From NCBI GenBank assembly GCA_949987705.1, contig OX465286.1:2085445-2149444 (forward strand): 64,000 bases of DNA, given 5' to 3'. This document shows, piece after piece, positions 46,550-59,559 of the stretch (the stretch's first letter is position 1; every line of letters begins with the position of its first letter). Position numbers and translations under genes: made by a program. A model generated the notes under the pieces. The model did not search any database and had not been told where the DNA came from. It saw nothing but the letters and a program-made list of their open reading frames with translations. The DNA comes from Thereva unica. Lineage: Eukaryota; Arthropoda; Insecta; Diptera; Therevidae.

Positions 46550-47640
46550 TTTTTTTGAAAATTCCTCTCCGTCGTCCTTTGATTTGATGGCGCAGGTTGT
46601 TGGCTGGGGTGGGTGGGCAGCAGTGATGCTCAGGGTACCTGCGTGGAGGTGTACTTCGTCCTTGAATTGATTGCACTGGAAATTACAGATCATTAATTAT
46701 TTTGAAGAGTTAAAAAAGTTGAAAAGTAAAATTTACCGTGGTTGGTGGTTTGCTCCTTTCCTCTCAGCCACCATCGCCGGTGGTCGCCGCTAATCATGTC
46801 GGTGGTTGCTGGGGTTGCGGGTGGAGTGGCGACTACGATGTTGGGCGCTAATTTTGAAACGATATGATGTCACAGCTTCCAGGGAGTATTTCTTCAATGT
46901 ATTTATATTTATTTTTTTGAAAATTCCTCTCCGTCGTCCTTTGATTTGATGGCGCAGGTTGTTGGCTGGGGTGGGTGGGCAGCAGTGATGCTCAGGATAC
47001 CTGCGTGGAGGTGTACTTCGTCCTTGAATTGATTGCACTGGAAATTACAGATCATTAATTATTTTGAAGAGTTAAAAAAAGTTGAAAAGTAAAATTTACC
47101 GTGGTTGGTGGTTTGCTCCTATCCTCTCAGCCACCATCGCCGGTGGTCGCCGCTAATCATGTCGGTGGTTGCTGGGGTTGCGGGTGGAGTGGCGACTACG
47201 ATGTTGGGCGCTAATTTTGAAACGATATGATGTCACAGCTTCCAGGGAGTATTTCTTCAATGTATTTATATTTATTTTTTTGAAAATTCCTCTCCGTCGT
47301 CCTTCCATTTGGTGGCGCAGGTTGTTGGCTGGGGTGGGTGGGCAGCAGTGATGCTCAGGATACCTGCGTGGAGGTGTACTTCGTCCTTGAATTGATTGCA
47401 CTGGAAATTACAGATCATTAATTATTTTGAAGAGTTAAAAAAGTTGAAAAGTAAAATTTACCGTGGTTGGTGGTTTGCTCCTTTCCTCTCAGCCACCATC
47501 GCCGGTGGTCGCCGCTAATCATGTCGGTGGTTGCTGGGGTTGCGGGTGGAGTGGCGACTACGATGTTGGGCGCTAATTTTGAAACGATATGATGTCACAG
47601 CTTTCAGCGAGTATTTCTTCAATTTCGTTGCTCCGCCAGC
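46550..47640. repeat. 363-bp tandem repeat, three copies, in the right foldback arm
   Basis: The landmark ATTCCTCTCCGTCGTCC recurs at 46561, 46923 and 47286 (periods 362 and 363). Units differ by a handful of bases, such as GGTACC versus GATACC and one changed block, CCTTCCATTTGGTGG, in copy 3. The left arm has only one equivalent unit. Confidence 0.9.
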
Positions 47641-47789
47641 TTTGAAGATTTTAGGCCGGTCCCTCTTGGTTTATCCAGCAAGTCTAGATAATGCTGGAAT
47701 TACAACATTTGTTCAAGCGTTAGTGGTTTGTTTTTATTAATGTAAGTTTAAGTTTGGAAAGAGAATAAAATTCATGTTTGAATGTTCAT

Positions 47790-50700
47790 ATTATTTGTTT
47801 GAATCCTGGACAATTATAAATAGAGCTCTTTGAAGACTTCAATTGAAATGATAAAAAAAGTTTTCACCCCATCTCCGCGAATAATCGGTGATGATGATTT
47901 AAGCAGAGGCCGTCGTTGTTGGAAAGGGCTCCTCCCCCGCATTCAGATCAGAGCTGTTCTGGCACTCTAAGCACCCGTTATGGACTGCAAAATTAATTAT
48001 TACCAAGCTACCTTAAGCTACCACACGATTGTGATTGCGTTGTGACTTGTGACTGCTTTTAGAATACCGTTATTAGTGTTATTTATTTTTGGTGTAGAGT
48101 TTGGCAAACTCGTAAAACAATTGCGAACAAACAAATCGAATGAAATTGTCGACAAATTGATGTGTTAGCCACTTTTCCATGCTTCCCTGTTTCAATCTAT
48201 TTAAAAATCTATTTTCCTACTTGTAAATAAGATAGACACCCTCCAGCCATTATAGTTGCTCTGCTTTCAAATTAATAGAGATGGTTCCTCACAGTTGCAA
48301 TGAACTTGTGTGTACTGGGTTCAGTACTTCCCTCCTACCCAAAGTCTCGATTGTATTCTAGGTATGTAGAGCGGGGAAGAGACCTGTTTCTGTAAATACC
48401 ATAAATAACTTCAAGACTACACCACCCATTAGTCGATAGTGAAGTCTTATTTACACGAAAACAAGATATTTGGTTGATTTCTTTATCTTTGTTGTTTGAA
48501 AACTCGACCAACGATGAGGAAGACACGGCAATGACTTCACAAATATGTCCCCACATTTAAGATGAAGAACCGGCTGTGCCATATGAGATCCACCGTTGCT
48601 TTGAATTGATCCTTGTTCAAGTTCTTGAGTCTCGATACTAACTAGCGTCGAAAAGGTTCCGCGAAAGGAGCGGAGGTCTCGATAGGTTGATCCGTCGATC
48701 GGTCAATCAATCAGTCGGCAGGTAGGAAAGGATGAAGATGTATAATACCTGAGAATAGATGTATGCAAATTAAGAAACTATGCAGTAACATAAAATTCCG
48801 GAAGAAACATTGAAAATCCTCCGTGCGCCAATAACCACCTCCGTCTGTTGACAATGAGCAGAGCAGAGAGGGATCGAGCTTCTGTACTGTAGTGTACAAA
48901 ACAGGTCCAAAGAATTTCCTGCACCTACGATATGTTATAAGATGTTCTCTATAGAGTAGCACTGAGGAGGTGGAAGAATGTTTTTTCGTTTTGCTTGCTG
49001 GTCCATAACCTAGGCTCTCTCCTCCACTCCATCCCATTTAAACCACAGCAGGATCTTGGAATTGTGAGTCAAGGTAGAGACTATAAGAGAAGCGCCAGGC
49101 TTGGAATGACGATGCTGGTGGATTTGGAAAGCGTGTGGTTGACGGCAGAGAGGCAGCGGGGGTTGTGGCAACGATATGAGAAGGGGAGAGGGGGCGAGAC
49201 ACGAGGGCAACTAGTGCAACTTTAAAGATTGCACCCGGCCGCCTACACGGTTGTGCTTGTAGCGCGCACGAGGAACGATGATGATGATGAGATATGAAAA
49301 GCCATTAGTCATTATAGAGATGAGGATTAAGATGACTTGATTAGTAGTGAGTGGAATTTTAATAGCGGAATTTATTGTGTGGATTCTGTGGATCTCGTAT
49401 GGCATCGGCATAGGAGTGGATTAATAACAAGAACAAAAATTTTTTGGGGTGGAGATGTGAAACGGGTGTTTGCATGGAAAGTTGTATCTAGAAAATGATA
49501 TTCCCAATTCTTCTATTACAATCCTGGCTCGTTTTTGTTTCATCCAGACGATCATGGTCTGACGGGCACCTGGAGATATGCGCGCTTTGCTAGGGGTGAA
49601 CAGACTGCAACCCAATTGCATTCTGGTATCCAGGTACAAACAATAACGGAAAAATGCGCGGCTAACTATAAAAATGCAAACAGATGAGATCCTCCCTTTT
49701 TGTTTTTTTCGGTGTATAATTATAACACGTGCGCGTACTTTGTGTATATATACCTGGAGTCTTTACATGGAGCCGTTATCAGGCGCAATCGAAATTACAC
49801 CTGTTGATCCGTCGTCCATTCGGTCGCTGTTTTCATTGTTTGATGAGAATCCCCCTTGTGCATTTCTTTCCCTGTTTTTTTTTGAATATATATAACTTCT
49901 TCGTTGCGGTTGTCTACCTTTAAAGCCCCTGGTCTAGTGGCGATTGCAACAAGGGTGGAGGAGATCAAACCTTTTGTTGTTTTTCAACCTCCTTCCTCTT
50001 GCATCCTTCGTCAATTGCTCTCTCTCTCAACTTGACATCAACAACGGGCTACGAAAAAAATTCAGTTTCCTTCAATTTGAATTAATTCCCATTTCCTAGG
50101 TACAACGTTCGTTTTCCGGTGCGCATGGTGGCTACCTGTTGTTCAATTTGAAACGCGACGGTAGGAATTTCTTCAGGTATTTTGATACGTTTTTGTTGTT
50201 GTTGTGGCTGCGTGTAAATGCAGGATTGTTTTCGTCCGTTGTGTGGCTGGAGTTGATATTCTTTATTTAATGAAAAGGGATGCAAAAATATATTTGAACT
50301 CAATTAGGATCATTAGAGGCCACCTCGTTCCCTTGTCTGCTTGCAGTTGGTGTGCTTGTTGGTCGTCTTCCTTGATTATTCTCAAGAAGTCTGTTTTTTA
50401 GTGAAGGGGCAAGCCCTAAAATATGTACTATATGAACAAAACTAGGGGGTATTCTTTATTGAAAAGGAATTGTCCAAGCAGGGAAAAGGGATGTCTTTTA
50501 TGTACACAGAGCACAGCGAGAAAAGTATAAAAGAATTTCTTGGATGTTTTGTTAATACGCGATGACCGCTCAAGAGGAACACAAACTGGTCACGGTATGT
50601 CGGCTATCGGAAGGAAGTAGCCAGCCTTTTAGGCTGGTCATTCGTTTTCCCTTCTTCATTCTCTATAAATATGTATATGCAACTACATCATCATCATCAA

Positions 50701-53700
50701 CAACATCATATCATCCCCATGGAATTTTGGGTTTGACTTCAAAAGGCAGTCGTCTCCCCTCTAGTTTATTTTTGCCTCCGCTCGTTTCTCCCAGGGCCTT
50801 GTACTTGAACCGACCTTTTCCTAGTTACAACCATATTAATATTATTGCAGGAATTTTGTGAGTCCTTTTCACCAACCCCCGTTTCTCGTTGTGTGGCGAT
50901 ATATAGGATTTTCTGCACGGCTTTTTTTGCGCTTCCCGAGGAGGCGCAAGGATAAGAAAATGTGACACTCTCCTTCTAGCTATCATCCAAGGAAGACAGT
51001 CGTTACTTACACTATTTAATTTTTTCTTCATTCCACATGTGCTCATCATCTTGTCGTCCACTTTTGTTGTGGCCAGGCCATTTATACTTCTTCCTTGTAG
51101 TTTTATAGAAACGAATCTCGTCGTCCTATGTGTGAGTCGAACTTTTTGTTTCACCCTCCTCCCTTCGATAACCACCAGACAATTTCAATTTTCTTTTTTG
51201 GGACACATTTCCGTTACTTTTTTCGTCGCAGTCGTGTTGTTGTTTTGCACATTTTGTTTCTTGTTGTGCATCATTTCCTTTTTACTCTAGAGTGTAAGGA
51301 TTGCATTGCTGCACTCTCTTTCTCCACCACTTAAAAAAACTGTCGATCGACTGAGGTATCTTTAACCATGCAACCGCAAAAGATTGTTTTGTATGTTGGT
51401 GTGTGTGCGCGCTAGCAAAACACAAATGTTGTGTGTCTTTTGAAATGTAATTGATATGAAAAAAAATTACTAAGAATCATCGTGATTAAAGAATCCAGAT
51501 TAAAAGAAACAGGCATTAATGGAGGAGGAAAGAAGATCATTTTTTGTGGAGGGGGGGGGGGGGGGGGTTGAGGCCTGATCATCATCATCATCAGGAGCTC
51601 TGGCATGACGAGGGAGTGAGGAGTTTTACGATTTTTTATTTATTTTATTAGCCTTTCATTACCATTTTATTACCTTTTTATGACCCTTTTATTACCACCC
51701 AGAGGGGTTATTAAAAATATTTGATTAAAAAAAATTCATTAAATTTTTGAGAATTATCCGAAAAATGTCTTGGCTTCTTTTTACAAATATCTCTCTGCTC
51801 TCTGCTAATGTTGATCTTCTCCGCTACTGAAACTGCGATTGATAGTTGCTTAATAGATATCTTTTGAGTATTTAGTTTAAACTCAACTACGAATGAATAA
51901 ATGAATGAATTTACTTTCTTCAGCCTTAATAAATTCTAACTCCTCCTCAGACACAAAGTCGCCACGACACACTGAAAAAGTTAACGCGCTAGTCTTTCTC
52001 TAAAAGAAATCCATCAATGAATTTGATTTTCACACAGACTCGCCAGTACTTAATACACCTTGTCGTTCCAGTTCGAGCTATGGGACGAGGTAGACCTTTA
52101 ACAAAACCAAAAATCAAAAGAGGTAGCACGCATACAGATACATACGCACAGAAAGCAGTTCAGAATATTTAAGCGTGTCCAATAGATCAAGCAAAGGCAT
52201 TCGGATGCATCATCATCATCGTCATGATCATGATCGTACCAAGATCAGTCGAAATCATATTGAATGGTGTTAAAAGTAAAGACGACTTAGGGAATTCCCT
52301 GATATTGTTTCTCTGTCTTGCGTTAGTATTTGCTCTTCCGTTTTTTCTGTTTCTTATGGTCATGTCTGCTACACTAGAGATAATGTCGTGTGAGTTTTTT
52401 GTTACTTTAAATTGAATCGCTTTTACCCAAAAGGTGGAGAAGAACTCTGCACTTTTAACTGTGTCAGTCCGCCGAAATTTTGACTAAGAATAATAAAAGA
52501 GAAGAACAAAAATTGAAGACAGAATAAAAAAAGAAAAAACCAAGATCAGAAGAAAGATCGAGAGGGAAGTCTCCAGCCTCCGGTACAGGTATGTGCAGCA
52601 CACGGTAGGCTGGCAAGATCACAACGAGCGCGTAAATTGGTGTAAAATGAACCTGTCCAGGTGAAGAGGCCTCTTTTTAGGACGTTTATTCCGATGGATG
52701 ATGGATCTGCAGTGGGCAAGGGCTTACGGCGACGACGGGACGCGAGGTTTTATTTTTTCCCAAACAATTTTTTTGCTGGCTCTCGATCTCCACTTGTTGT
52801 ATCCAAGAAGCACACTGATTTATAGATCTGAAAAATGCTACCGTGTTACACGACGATTCCTCGTTCTGTTTTGGGTATTACGGCATCACCTGTAGTACGC
52901 TGCGTGTGTGAATCACCGAATTTCGATTCAATTTTGTTGGTATCTTGATGGAGGTGATCGACAGTGATGATCAGTGGGAAAATTACCTGCGCCAGCGGAT
53001 ATGATATTTTGGAGGATGCTGCTGCCTGATGATCCTAATGCTGGGCAGCTGTGTGTCGCATGGTAATCAGAGATTGTGGCCCGTAGTAGGTAATCCGTGT
53101 GATCCCAGAGTGTTGCTAGATAGTTGTCAAGTGTTTTGTTGTAAGCTTAATCGTCACAGATGTTTTCCTATTTTTGTTTTCTTTTTCTTTTTGGATGTTG
53201 GTTAATTTTTTTTACGTTTCACGTTTTGGGGCTTAGTCACATTTTTTTTTGTGTTTTTATTGGTAGGACCGGTGGTATGCTGGGAGGATTTGGTATCGTG
53301 CGGCAAGAAGTGTTAAACTTGCATGATCAGAGTTGGATTTTTTGGTTGTTGTTATCTATTTTGATTGCTGTCTGTATTCGATGGGTGTACACACCTCTAT
53401 ATATCTCACAGTGAAAAGATCACTTGAAGAAGGAAATGCGTTTATTCCATGACAGTAACAACCTTGATTTATTGACACTAGCCTTAAGTGAATGGACGAC
53501 AGACAAGCGGAAGAGCAAATACTGAAGCAGATATATCAAGGCATAGATCAGTAAGAGGGGGGGGGGGGTCATAATTTCCAATCCAATCATTACCGACAAC
53601 GTTGCTATAACTATCTTGGACTGGTGGTAGTCCCCCGGTTTCGCAAACTCTTTCAAAACAAACGGTAGGCCGGATGGCGGTCCCAGGAGCACAGGAGTCT

Positions 53701-53980
53701 CCAAGAAGCGGGCCCACACAGCCATCGTTCTCGAATTGAGCTAAGTTGGGTTAAGAGATAGTAAGGATTGAGTTTAGGATTGAGTTTAGGCAAGTGGAGT
53801 TGAGTAGAGAATTGTTTTAAGAGTTGTGGTAACAGTTCAATTCAGAGTAGGGTTAAGAGTGGAGTTTAGATAAGTCTAATTGAGCTAAGTTGAGCTAACA
53901 TAAGGTTAGGATTCAGCTTAGAGTTGAGATTAGTCCACTTAGCTGCGACGGTTGTGGCTGTTCAGACTCTTGCTTAAAAA
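47790..53980. other. Non-coding stretch with simple repeats
   Basis: Contains TTTATTACC-type repeats at 51635-51700, a G17 run at 51551-51567, a G12 run at 53557-53568, CATCATCATC tracts (50690, 52207) and a GAGTTTAG/GAGCTAAG-like degenerate repeat at 53740-53930. No coding exon is recognised. Confidence 0.5.
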
Positions 53981-53989
53981 ATGAACTCA

Positions 53990-54110
53990 TACCCAACCAA
54001 AAGTTAAAACGCGATGCTCACTGTTTCCTCGTCATACATACTCCAGACTATACTAAACCTATCATATCTTCGAGCTAAGCTTGCTACTAGACATTGCACC
54101 ACTATTTGGA
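53990..54110 (+). repeat. LINE tail-like repeat, copy 2
   Basis: TATCTTCGAGCTAAGCTTGC, then TACTAGACATTGCACCAC, matches 27890-27950 and the minus strand of 63579-63635. Confidence 0.45.
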
Positions 54111-54119
54111 CTGCTAAAA

Positions 54120-55660
54120 CACAACAACAGCATTAATAATCCAATTCAAAAACCTGTTTTTAACACCTTTCCAACACCTTTTTAGCTTCTTCATAATAAT
54201 GAAAAATTATTTATAAAATCACCTCCAACCCCCCTCCCCCCACCCGCCTAAAAGGAATGTTATTTCCTAATAACAATACTTCCCCGTCCGTTCTGATGAG
54301 CACCCTGGAGACTAAACACTCCTGCTAGACCCATCGAGAAGAGCGGGTGTTGAGGAGTTTTGGTGTGAAAAGTAAAAATAGTCTGGAGATATGAAGAGTC
54401 GAGTTTGTGTTATAAAAACAGAGATTAAAATGCGTGATAAGAAATTATTGCGCAATCATACTCGGAGATTTATTTGAGTTCGAAATCGTGTGTATGCTAT
54501 GATTCCTTCTTGCGCATATTTATATAAATATATAGACGAAACTATTATCTTTTTTTAAGAAAGGGCACATTCTGGAAGAGAGGGCAATAGAGCAATAATT
54601 GCTAGCGCCTTGGCTAGTCGATTGCAATTGCCCATTACGGACGCGGATTGCGATTCCTTGAGGCTAAATTATAGGCGTCAAGAGTTTTTGTATATCTCTA
54701 CATTGCTGTATATATGTATGTATGTATATACAGGAGAGAGAGTCAAAGGAGAACGGAGTCCATTGGATTCGTCGTGTCCAGATATCATAACTGGAGGTTT
54801 CTCGTGCAGCAATATTTATAAATATATGTATATCACTCTCGACTTCCCTAACAAAAATAAATAAAATACGAGAGATTCTCCAACTGAGCTGGCTGCAACA
54901 ACAGCAACAACGAAAATGATTAATATTTCGACGTTATTTATTTTTATTTATATAATTGTGCTGTGTTTTGTCCGCTTGTCCAATGTCATCGTTGTCATCT
55001 TTCTCTCTCTGGGCTACAGCAGCAGCACGTTCCCTAAGAACAGTATAGTATAGAGCATCATATCCACCGTCATATCCAATGTTTTTTTCGTCTTCGTCGT
55101 ATGTCTTCTTGTTTAGTTGTTGCTTGGTGTGGAGTAGAGTCACCTTTCCAAAAGAGATATATGTTGAAGATCTCTAACTACATATTTGCATAAACTATAA
55201 AAAAACAACTAGTAGTGTATTTCCAGCTGTGGATAACAAATACCGATTGGTCGCAATGACTGCTGGGCCCAGCAGCCCCAGCAGCCAGTACATAATTGTA
55301 CGCGCGCGCAATCACTTATTTTGATATATTTTTTGTGTGCACTATACGAAAAGGTATGCGCACAGGTATATCTGAAATATGTATGCACAGAGAGCCCCGT
55401 TCCTGGGATATAGTGTCAATTTGCTCATTCTGCTTTAGGCTAATGTACAAACTGACTCGAGTATATATCCCCATTATTAATAATTGTGCAAATTGAGATT
55501 GATTATCTTTTTGTCCATTTGGCTAGTGGGTATGGTGTGATTTTAATAGAACAGAAAGAAGTGAGTACGGTGTATATGTATATAGGTCTTAAATGCTGAT
55601 CCATATTCGATCTATTTGTATGGAATTTTAATATCGATTTGATAATTTGTTTTGCATATA
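54120..55660. other. Non-coding stretch
   Basis: Includes TATGTATGTATGTATA near 54712-54730. No coding exon is recognised. Confidence 0.5.
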
Positions 55661-55859
55661 TAGGATACACTAGCGAACCAACCGATTCTTGTTAGTCTAT
55701 TTGCCGAACATGATGTATAATGTCGCAGTTGATATGTACATATCGATCAGACCAGTAGGACCCTCCTCTCCCAAAAGGTTAGGAGCAATCCTCACAGTCT
55801 TTTCTAACAAGGATTTGAATGTGGACAGAGCAGATCATATAGACCAGGTCAGAAAGATC

Positions 55860-56160
55860 AGACAACATCATGGCAACTTAAGTGAGGTCGACTAGAACTC
55901 ACTGTCATTGATGCGTGGGGATCTTCCTGTTTGCGTCGCTTTCCTCTAGGACGCCGATTATTTTGTGATCCTTCGCAACTTCTGCGAGGGATATCGCTTT
56001 GGGTTCGTGCGTCTTCGACTTTTCCCTGGACAACTCTGGGGTAAAGTTTGAAATAATCTGCAATGTCATCCTGAATTTTGGTAAAATTCTCCTTCGACCA
56101 CACCTGATCGCAGGTGCATACTGGGCAGGGAGAGAGCGAGGACGACCAGGGTCGCAAGTG
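55860..56160 (-). pseudogene. Possible LINE ORF1 fragment
   Basis: One minus-strand frame reads EKSKTHEPKAISLAEVAKDH, then KIIGVLEESDANRKIPTHQW. The (K/D)H-x-IIGVL-(D/E)-x-x-D-x-x-x-x-I-x-x-x-(Q/K)W pattern resembles insect LINE ORF1 segments. A longer but less convincing frame (55858-56157, minus) overlaps it. Tentative. Confidence 0.3.
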
Positions 56161-56239
56161 TTCGCTTTTCTTCTTGTGGCTTCCCTAGGTTTGGGTGGGC
56201 TTGGAGGTGCGTCCCCTTATAGATAAAAAATATACATGT

Positions 56240-58740
56240 AAATAGCAACTAAACAGGTGGTGATTGCTTTTGTTTTGTAAAAGATATGCCAAGACTAATA
56301 ACAAACAAAAAAAAAAACACAATTCCTTAATACCGCGACGTTTTATACAGTTACAAATTCATAAATTCAATATGTCCAATGATGATGATCGATTCTTTTC
56401 CCTCGTCGAAATTCATTCAACATTTTCTTTCTACCTGGATGAATAAATAAAATAATGACAACGACGAAAGAAACAAAATAGTGTGCACAGAAATATCCAG
56501 AGAATATTGTGTAGATTCAAAAAAGCAAAAACAAAACAAAAAAAAATAAATAAATAAAAAAATATTCATCCAACCTGAACGCGTCACCAACAATTTTCCA
56601 TACCTTCAGTTTTTTTTGTGTTTTTGCCTTCAAAATCTATCATTAAAATTTTTTTTACTCTCTTTGTACAAATTTTCTTGCTAAATACTGTTTAACAACA
56701 CAACAACAACAAATAAAATGAAAGAGGGAAAATATAATCGAGTACACCACAAGAAGAAGGTTTTTTCATGTTGGTTTTTTTCCTTGTTTTTTCTTCAACA
56801 GATTTCTCTTTCCTGAATATGAACGAACGACCCAAAAAAATAAATAAAGATCCCTCTTTACCTCCCCCCCTGCCCAACAATAAGCATACATAAGAAGAAG
56901 CCTCATGCCAACAAAAAAAGCGGATAATAATAGCAACTGAAAAAAAGAAGCGCAAAAACTCATCATATTCGTAGCTCACCGAAATCTGACGTGAAAACAT
57001 ACACATATAAGGTCCGGACACATTCACCAAACCCCTTAAACACCCCTTCTTCCCGCTCCTCCTATCATCACCCTGGCTTTTCTTTCTTCATAAATAATGT
57101 ACAAAATCCAAGTTTTCCTTAATAATTTCGTTAAAATCTTACATAGCACACATTAAACATCCCAAAATACATGTGTATGTAGAACAACGCTTGCAGTATA
57201 TATAATCATCCATATGTATACAATATGCAATAATGTACCCTACTACATATCTTAGCATTTAATATATCACCGAAAGGGTTAAGAGAACGGATGGAGCCAG
57301 CCAAAGTATACCCAAAACGAAGCGCGGCAGAAACGGCGGCGGGCAAAGGGGGTTGGTGAGGAAAAGCCAAAAGAAGTGAACACAGCCCGGGGGGTAGCAA
57401 AGGGGCGGGGGTGTCGGGGAAGGGGTAGCGGTGTAAAACAAAAAGAGAGCTCCATTGGGTACAATCTGAAATTATTTAATGTTACCTGGAGACGCTCCGT
57501 TGATTAGAAAAATCTCTAGAGCATGAAGCCACGAGCCACGATCACAGCTCATTCAGTAACACACAAAAAAAACCAACGAAGAAATACATCAACAGCAACA
57601 ACAACAACAACAGCGCACAAAACGCTATTTTTTTTGTAAAAATGGAAAAATAAAGAAATAAAACAACCAAGAAACATTCTTCTTGCTTTCATTTAAAGCA
57701 GTAATCAGCACACGCTATACTTTATGGTACACTAAATTGGCAGAAAGCGGCTTCCTATTTCTTACGGATGATGATAACGAAGACCCAAAAAAACACTCCA
57801 CGGTTTGGTTTTTTCTCCTAATTTCTAGAACTAGGCAGGAAAAAATAATTTTACAATCCCCCTCTCCCCTCCAATATACAGAAATTCAGAAAAAACCTTA
57901 CTTTAAAAATAATTACAAGCTCCCACCAAAAGCAATTCTTCCATCTTCTAAAATGTCTCCGAAAAATATTTAACCCCTATCCTTTTCCGTGAACAAAAAA
58001 CACCTTTTTTTATTAAAAAGACTTGTATGTGTGCTTTGAAGGTGAGAGATGATATCATTCCAAAAATCACAATAAAATATACCACAGAGCTACCCAAGCT
58101 ACTTATGAAAATATCAAGCCTAGATTTCACCAACAGAATTCTTTTACCTTGCCAGAAGAACAGTCATCGTCATCATTCACATTCATGTTTCCTCAATCAA
58201 CGTCGATGAATATTAACCAACTGAACATACACCAACGAAACGAAACGAAAAAAAAATCATAAAAAACACTACCCAAAATCAAGAAGAACGGAAAATAAAA
58301 TCACCTAACCCCCCCCCCCAATCAAGCTCTTCTATGCAAAAAGACTAGAAGATAGAAGATGTCCAAACAAACAGGGTTGGATGGGTGGGTGGATGTGCAC
58401 AGAGGGGAGGGGGTGGAGAGGGTGTACCTCTCGCAGAATAAAAACCCAAAAATTAAAATATTTAACCTCACAAAAAATTCCCCATATGTATAACACACTC
58501 GCAGACACAGTAAAGTACTGTTGTTGCTGCGCGGCGGTAATAAACTGTGCATCAAGGAAGCATGGTCCGGTGATCTTTGCCGCCGTTTTACAATTTGACG
58601 GCGGTTTTTCTTTTTTTGTATGTGGATATTTTTGCTTCTTCTCCTCCCCACCGAAACAAAAAAAGAAATCAAGGAAAAACTTTTTTGTTTTTAGGTAAAA
58701 AAAGTTTTCATTTCCTAGAAATCATCTTGCTTTTAATTCA
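56240..58740. other. Non-coding stretch
   Basis: A-rich on the plus strand, with CAACAACAAC near 57595-57612 and a C11 run near 58308-58319. No gene is recognised. Confidence 0.5.
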
Positions 58741-58757
58741 TCATCAATAGTTAAAGA

Positions 58758-59550
58758 AGAACGAAGATAATTGCATGGATGTATGTTCTGTAAGCATCAA
58801 GTCATCGATTGACACTCTGTAACGAGCTGTATAGTTGAGGAAAAACGAGGAAAATTGTATCGATGCATCATCGATAGGCATTAAATCACCGATCGACCTT
58901 CTACATCGAAGAAAATTGCGACGATGTATTTTTGATAAACATCAAGTCATCAAACGACATTCTGTATCGAACCAATAGCTAAAGAAGGACGAAGAAGCGA
59001 AAATATCAAATCGTCGATCGAGCTTCTGTATCGAAGAAAATTGCATCGATGTATCGTCGATAGACATATAGTCATCAATCGGCATTTTGCGTCGAATCAA
59101 AGAAGAACGAAGAAAATTGTATCGACAGACATCAAACCATCGATCGACCGTCTGCATCGAAGAAAATTGCATCAATATCCAATAGTTAAAAAAGGGCGGA
59201 GAAAATTGCATCGATGTGTCTTCGATAGGTGTCAAATCATGGATAGGATTTAAATCATCGATAGGCCTTCTGTATCGAAAAAACTTCCATCGATGTACCA
59301 TTCATAGATGTCAAATTATCGATAGGCATCAAGTCATCGATTGACATTCTGCGTCGAGTTGTATAGTTGAAGAAGAACGACGAAAATTGCATTGATGTAT
59401 CATCGATAGCCATAGACCGACCTTTTGTATCCAAGAAAATTGCATCGATGGATCATCGATATATATCAAGCCATCAATCGGCATTCTGCATCGAATCAAG
59501 AGTTAAAGAAGAACGGAGAAAATTGGATGGAAGTGTCATCGATAGGCGTC
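58758..59550. repeat. Irregular ATCGAT-rich minisatellite
   Basis: A degenerate unit, roughly GAAGAACGAAGAAAATTGCA then TCGATGTATCATCGATAGGC and ATCAAGTCATCGATCGAC..TCTGTATCG, recurs about a dozen times at irregular intervals of 40-120 bp. GAAAATTG anchors occur near 58850, 58914, 59034, 59110, 59161, 59200, 59380, 59434 and 59516. It is very rich in ATCGAT, with one perfect TATCGATA-like site near 59317. It is non-coding on both strands, and the longest frame (minus, 58942-59301) is repeat-derived. Confidence 0.8.
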
Positions 59551-59559
59551 AATAGTGCC

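Larger units (their letters stand above)
42478..47778. mobile_element. ~5.3-kb foldback element with long, internally repeated arms
   Basis: The left arm runs inward from AACATGAATTTTATTCTC at 42478 to about 43970. The right arm is its reverse complement, from about 45556 to GAGAATAAAATTCATGTT ending at 47778. Arms are nearly identical; for example, the 85-codon frames at 43696-43953 (plus) and 45826-45569 (minus) differ by about two residues. The right arm holds three ~363-bp tandem copies (starts near 46561, 46923 and 47286) where the left arm holds one, so it is about 2.2 kb against 1.5 kb. The 1.6-kb centre carries diverged copies of arm segments. No transposase is seen. The structure resembles FB/Galileo-type foldback transposons. 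No target duplication was resolved. Confidence 0.8.

Noticed and set aside
46790..47740. Repeated 60-82-codon open frames
   Set aside because: They are the same frame in each 363-bp tandem unit of the foldback arm, not separate genes.
50562..50594. Possible start exon MTAQEEHKLVT followed by GTATGT, with TATAAAAG 30 bp upstream
   Set aside because: ATG context is poor, and the TATA lies so close that almost no leader would remain; too weak to list as a feature.
51551..51567. G17 run (also G12 at 53557 and G10 at 31425) as G-quadruplex regulatory sites
   Set aside because: Single uninterrupted homopolymers; could equally be slippage tracts, with no supporting context.
53740..53930. GAGTTTAG/GAGCTAAG-rich tract looking like telomeric repeat
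   Set aside because: The units are degenerate and do not match TTAGG or any regular telomeric unit; treated as low-complexity sequence.
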